Shown: piece by piece, positions 59,705 through 64,000 of the stretch
How positions within the stretch are numbered: the first letter of the stretch is position 1
Layout: each line of letters opens with the position of its first letter
NCBI GenBank assembly: GCA_003999685.1
Contig: CP021225.1
Span: forward strand, 558,001 to 622,000
Direction of reading: 5' to 3'
Length of the DNA stretch: 64,000 bases
From: Taiwanofungus camphoratus
Taxonomy: Eukaryota; Basidiomycota; Agaricomycetes; Polyporales; Taiwanofungaceae
Notes under the pieces: generated by a model
Database searches by the model: none
Told to the model about the DNA's origin: nothing
What the model saw: the letters and a program-made list of their open reading frames with translations, nothing else
Program-made: the position numbers and the translations under genes

Positions 59705-62700
59705 GAGTAGATGAGTAGACGGCGCACTCAAGAACTGAAGGTCCTTATATAGGCTTAAAAGCTCTTGTTCAGGCACCCAACTACGAGAAGCGCAGTATTT
59801 TGGAGTATATATGCAGAGGACGTGACGAACGAATGCGCACAGCATGTGATAGAGTCTGCGTTGCCTATCATTTAGGGCCAATCGCAACCAACTATAGGCA
59901 TTCCAATTTCGCTGGTGATGAATCAGTGTCAAAGATTTGAGAGCTCCCCCGAGGTCAAACTCTCACTAGGAAGTTGCCGGTTCTCATACATGGACACCCT
60001 GCTAGAAGAACCAATAAGGAGAAAGAAACCACTGCGACGCCTCGTAGAAGATGTCAAGGCTGTTCGAGCCTTAGGTGTAATCAGTTGGCAATGTCGATGG
60101 ACCGCTTTGAGAGGTAGTACTCCGCGCCTCGTTGGTGAAAAGTTGCCGGCCCGGTTATCTGCAGATCCACCAAAATGCCTCAGCCTTGAACGTGGGCGAT
60201 TTCATCAAGTGAATGCCGACAGCCTCAACGATGCAATGCCCGGAACTGAGGTATCCCGATCAATATGATTCGAATCGCTTGAGAAGGCTTCGACGAGGAC
60301 ACCAATTGAAATACATGCTATACGGCCTAGCACGGTACAAGAAGGTTTAAGGCTAAAGGAATGGGATACCAGATAAGATGAACAGCAATGTCTGCATTCT
60401 CAACAATCACATCGCGAGACATAGTTACAGCATGGAAGTTACCTAACGAATGATCAAAGGGGCCGCCTGATTTACGTCAGCTCCAGTGAGGGCAGTACCA
60501 GTGCTGAGTGGCGGTGCGGTGCAGCGTTGCATACAGATGCGTCGTCTAATACGATCAGTGGAGACTCCTAGAGATTGACTTCCGGTTAGATCGCAAATTA
60601 CAAACTTCGAAGAAGTGCACTCACCCAAAAAAGCGATGACCCCATGAAGGTCTCAAGCAGGTCCGAGGGCACCTCTGTTCAACTTGACATCATAAAGAAT
60701 AGATGGTTCCGGTTGATGGTGAGATTAAGGGCATAGTAGGTAAACGTTGATGCTGGATGCTGGAGTGCGGAGTAGATTTCGACGACTCAGCGTCCTGGGC
60801 GCGAAGTGAGATGGGCTAAGTAGTAGCCGTAGACCACGCTAACTTTCGAGGAGCGAAGGAAGGTTCGCGGGAAACTTAAGGCCACAAGCGAGATTTGGCG
60901 GAGAACGCACGACGTTGAAATCGGGAAGCGACTCCGATCGAGGGCGCAGCAATTATTCAAGTCACTCTGGTTTCCTGAAGCTGACGACTACCACGCAAAT
61001 CGACTTTCAAGTTCAGGTCAAGGGCCACACCTGCCGCATCATTTCTCTTGGTCGATGCCTGGCTCTACCCTAATGAGAGCAGTTCTCGTGAAGTGCTGGC
61101 TTCCCTATGGTCGTGAATGCAATCAGGATGATCACCTCCAAACCTTGTCTCAATCACGTTCACTTCCCGCTACAAGCATCACTTCAAGATCACCAAGAAG
61201 ATATCGAGCATGCGAAGGGGGGCGAGCGCGGGCACTCGCATTGGGCGGGGCGCATACGCATGCACAGTGCAGACAAGCCAAACGCGGCGAATCGAGAACG
61301 AGAGTCGTCCGCCACGGCGACTGTGACGCCTCCCGCAGGGTCCAGACAACCGCAGAATAATATTCGCTCGCATGCGCCTTCTTTGTGTCATATGTGAGTG
61401 TAGTATCGCGTCGGATCACTGGACGCGGTACTCGTACACCGGAACTTAGCTTTGACATCGAATGTTCTTAGGTAGGTGAATGTGAAGTCGTCTGCACCGA
61501 TTGCAAGCACCTGTACGGCATTCAAGCAACAGACGAGAACATCGGAAAACCGAGTTCGGAGTTGCGGCGATGTGGAGATTAATACTGGTCCATATGTATG
61601 CCTTCAACTGAGCCCACTAGCGTCGCATGCTGGGGTTTGCAAGTCGGAGAAAACACAGTTTACAGGATCCCCCTTCGGCCAGTAACTTTATTTCTTCAGT
61701 GGCAGCAGTTCGGACAGATGCTTTCATGGTGAGCTTTGTATTCCTTGAAGAGTGTTTTAGCGGATCATGTCTCGGTGGTGGACATGTCAGCCAAGGTCCT
61801 CTGACTTATGGGCCTGACCTTCTGTAGCTTGCAAACAACACAAATCGGTACCCTCTTCTCTGCTCACGATCTGGCGGTTGCTTGAAAGCAAGATAATTTT
61901 TGAAATGTGCTGTGCTCTTATAATTATAATTCTGGATCCGTGTTCCCCCTTGTGCTGACATCATGAATTTATGCAAGGAGCGTACACTTTCCACATCCAA
62001 AGACGGTTAGAGTTGTCGAGTGCCATTCGCCAGTGTATACTTCTCGGCGCCAGCAACAAGTCATCGGAGTCTGCTGTCTTTCAAGTCTGGATGATGTGAC
62101 CAGTCTTGGGAGCGTCATCGTAGATAATCATGAGCAAGAATACCGGTGAAAAAGACGAACAATATGTTCTGTTACCAATAATCAGAACGCATGGGCACAA
62201 TGAAGCGTATTCGTACTCAATTTGATCTGAAACAAAAAAGGGGAGAAATAGGCAAACGACGGTCTCTGGTTAGTGTGGGCCCATCTTGAACAATATATCC
62301 TAACTCCTTTGCAGTGTTCTCGTGGGGATCTATCCCGCACCTTCACAAAGTCACGAAGGCTCCCTTCGGGGACCTGCGGTTGCCAGAACCGTTAACATTT
62401 GTGCGCTTTTGACGCTGTTATCTCGTTCGCCGAGGATTTGAAGCGTTATGAGGTGCTTCTCTGTCATCCGAACCACGTTCTTGCGGATGGTGCGGCATCC
62501 ACATACGTCATTGCAATACATTTCTTTGCTTCCCGATCCACGGGATATGTGCATGGCGAGAGAAGGGCGGTGGTGATTGTGTCTGCATGGGTCCTAGTCC
62601 GTGCCAGTCCGATGGAGGGGCCGCCAAGGGAGGGTCCAGGCACATTCATGCCATCATATTCCCAGCAGGAGATTCTTGTTATCTGATATTCCTATGAGTT

Positions 62701-63016
62701 GCTATGATGGCATGCTATGAGAAACTACCGGAGCATATAGGTGAAACGCGATATGCCGGTGGTTCGAAGCTTCTCGGTGTGTATTTGAAGGAAGGTAGTC
62801 CTTGACCCTGGATGACGGCACCGGCATCATGCTGTCCTTCCAGTCCTCCATCATCCGCCGATATAGTCTTCGAATAGAACAAGACAAGTTGGGGGGGATA
62901 AGATCAAGCCACACTAAATAATTCTTCGTTGCTCGAAAAATGGGAACTTGTACAATAGACAGCCAAAAATTTGATAGTGCTATATGGGTGAGGCATGAGG
63001 GGCGGGGGAAACAATC
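59705..63016. other. 3.3-kb gene-poor region between the two small paralogs
   Basis: No supported gene. A plus ORF at 61107-61397 is open for 97 codons but is low-complexity and hydrophilic. A diverged relative of the 24126 MITE lies at about 62208-62295. Confidence 0.4.
62208..62295. repeat. Diverged relative of the 24126-24214 MITE
   Basis: AGCGTATTCGTACTCAATTT, then AACGACGGTCTC, GGTTAG and GGGCCC appear in the same order and spacing as in the element at 24126, apart from an insertion of about 20 bp. The right inverted repeat is no longer recognisable, so this looks like an old, decayed copy. Confidence 0.5.
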
Positions 63017-63585
63017 CTAAATGCAGTCTGCGCGGACTCGTGGATCAGGGAAACGATTAGACGCGCGCACAGCCTCAGGCCCGAAACGGCTCGTCCGCAG
63101 CTGTCCCTCAACCATGTACTGCACCTCGTACTTCACGTCCGTGAACTGCTCTACAAGAATTAGCCGAAGCTAATATCTGCCGAATATCACGTACACGACG
63201 AGCGAGATCCAAGATCCCCACGATGATGCCGACGACCCAGATGTTTGACTGCAGCCGGACTGATACGACTTGATTCTGTTCCATAGCTTAGGGCAAGGAC
63301 TTTGTCCAGTACATCGACACAGAGAGCAAACACACCTGGACCTGACAGGAGGAGAGGTTTGGTGAATAGGTGATTCAATACAATAACCCCTTACCAATTC
63401 TGGGCTGGACCTGCGACTCGAATATCTCCCAGCGTTGCTGAGACTAGACCCATCTGTGTCATCACATCTCTGGGGAATTCGGGATCAGTTAGAATCGTAT
63501 GGGAGGAAGCTCGCAAGAAACTTTCTTGAGTGTTGCGAAATGCAGGGAGGCAGCTGGAGGCAACAGGACGGACCTGAGGAGCCAT
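63017..63585 (-). CDS. Small membrane-protein gene, unrecognised family (second paralog)
   Basis: Start MAPQVRPVASSCLPAFRNTQ at 63585, then ESFLRASSHTILTDPEFPRD, VMTQMGLVSATLGDIRVAGP and AQNW before a gtaagg donor. After an acceptor GGAACAG: NQVVSVRLQSNIWVVGIIVG, ILDLAR with donor gtgtac; after CTTGTAG: QQFTDVKYEVQYMVEGQLRT, SRFGPEAVRASNRFPDPRVR, ADCI-stop at 63017. The last exon is short but has strongly coding-like GC-rich third positions. WVVGIIVGIL is a possible short membrane segment. The intron around 63270-63396 may hide another small exon. Same gene plan as 59176-59704. Function unknown. Confidence 0.6.
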
Positions 63586-64000
63586 CGTGAATTAACAATC
63601 TCCGATGAAATGTTTGGAAGATTGCAAAGCCTTCCGAATATGATTAAGGAAGAGGGGAATCGGGAAATGACAGACTGACAGTAACACTTTTAAAGGGGCC
63701 CGGGGCACTGCCAAAGGGAAATATCAGGATGAAATGGACAAAAGGGCGGAAACATCGTGAGAACAGAGAAAGCCTATCTACAGTCCGGTTAGACTGGGTA
63801 TGTTGTTGAAGCGAAAAGGAGACAAGATCCCGCCAGGCGTTCTACTGTGTCTACACTGACCGCTGTTATCGGAAATGAGGAAGCCCTCAATTAGACCAAC
63901 AGCATGACTTGAATCATTCTACGCCCACTTTTTACCTTGAAATGAAATCCAAGCCGAAGACATCGATACTAGTGGTAATTCCGACAATGTAGCGACCCAC
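63586..64000. other. Right-edge flank, no gene seen
   Basis: 5' flank of the small paralog gene. AT/GA-rich, with no supported feature. Confidence 0.4.

Noticed and set aside
61107-61397. 96-codon hydrophilic plus ORF
   Set aside because: Low-complexity, no homologous sequence in the window, no splice context.

Overview
The window reads as nuclear DNA of a filamentous basidiomycete (Agaricomycetes; a wood-decay lineage is an inference). The genes are split by many introns of about 45-65 bp with GT..AG ends. The gene set is typical: a basidiomycete-type multi-exon P450 family, a DUF6534-like membrane protein, an F-box protein, a GPI-anchored aspartic protease, a GH5 exo-beta-1,3-glucanase and a phosphoketolase. 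No tRNA, rRNA, CRISPR array or bacterial-type operon was seen.

Layout. 1-577: 3' end of a phosphoketolase gene (+). 0.99-11.7 kb: duplicated accessory region with two apparently intact P450 genes head to head (2414-4816 minus, 8028-10448 plus), each next to a related alpha/beta-hydrolase gene (990-1757, broken; 10726-11706, doubtful). 13.4-22.7 kb: conserved block of RasGAP (+), endonuclease III/NTH1 (+), a small membrane protein (-) and an NCLX-type cation/Ca2+ exchanger (+). 23.1-25.2 kb: a third hydrolase/P450 pair, both decayed, followed by 1.7 kb with no gene. 26.9-32.9 kb: F-box protein (-), a single-pass membrane protein whose layout recalls Atg32 (+), and a Gln/Gly-rich protein (+). 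33-36.3 kb: gene-free, with two MITE-like inverted-repeat elements. 36.3-38.5 kb: DUF6534-like membrane protein (+). 40.2-51.7 kb: conserved block of exportin-T/LOS1 (+), cullin-3 (+), an ER-lumenal DnaJ ending in KDEL (-) and an unrecognised, probably mitochondrial protein (+). 52.1-56.9 kb: two secreted or cell-surface enzymes on the minus strand (aspartic protease, exo-beta-1,3-glucanase). 57-64 kb: gene-poor, with two paralogous small genes (59.2-59.7 and 63.0-63.6 kb, minus) found only by joining short exons.

The main signal is the P450 + alpha/beta-hydrolase pair present three times around unrelated conserved genes. Two P450s look usable, one P450 and two hydrolases are clearly dead, and the third hydrolase lacks a readable nucleophile exon. 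Other points of interest are an 11-nt micro-exon carrying the hydrolase nucleophile, GC-AG introns, three MITE-like elements, the Atg32-like protein, and the new small paralog pair. All exon joins were made by eye from splice consensus and protein similarity, so exact borders need transcript support.
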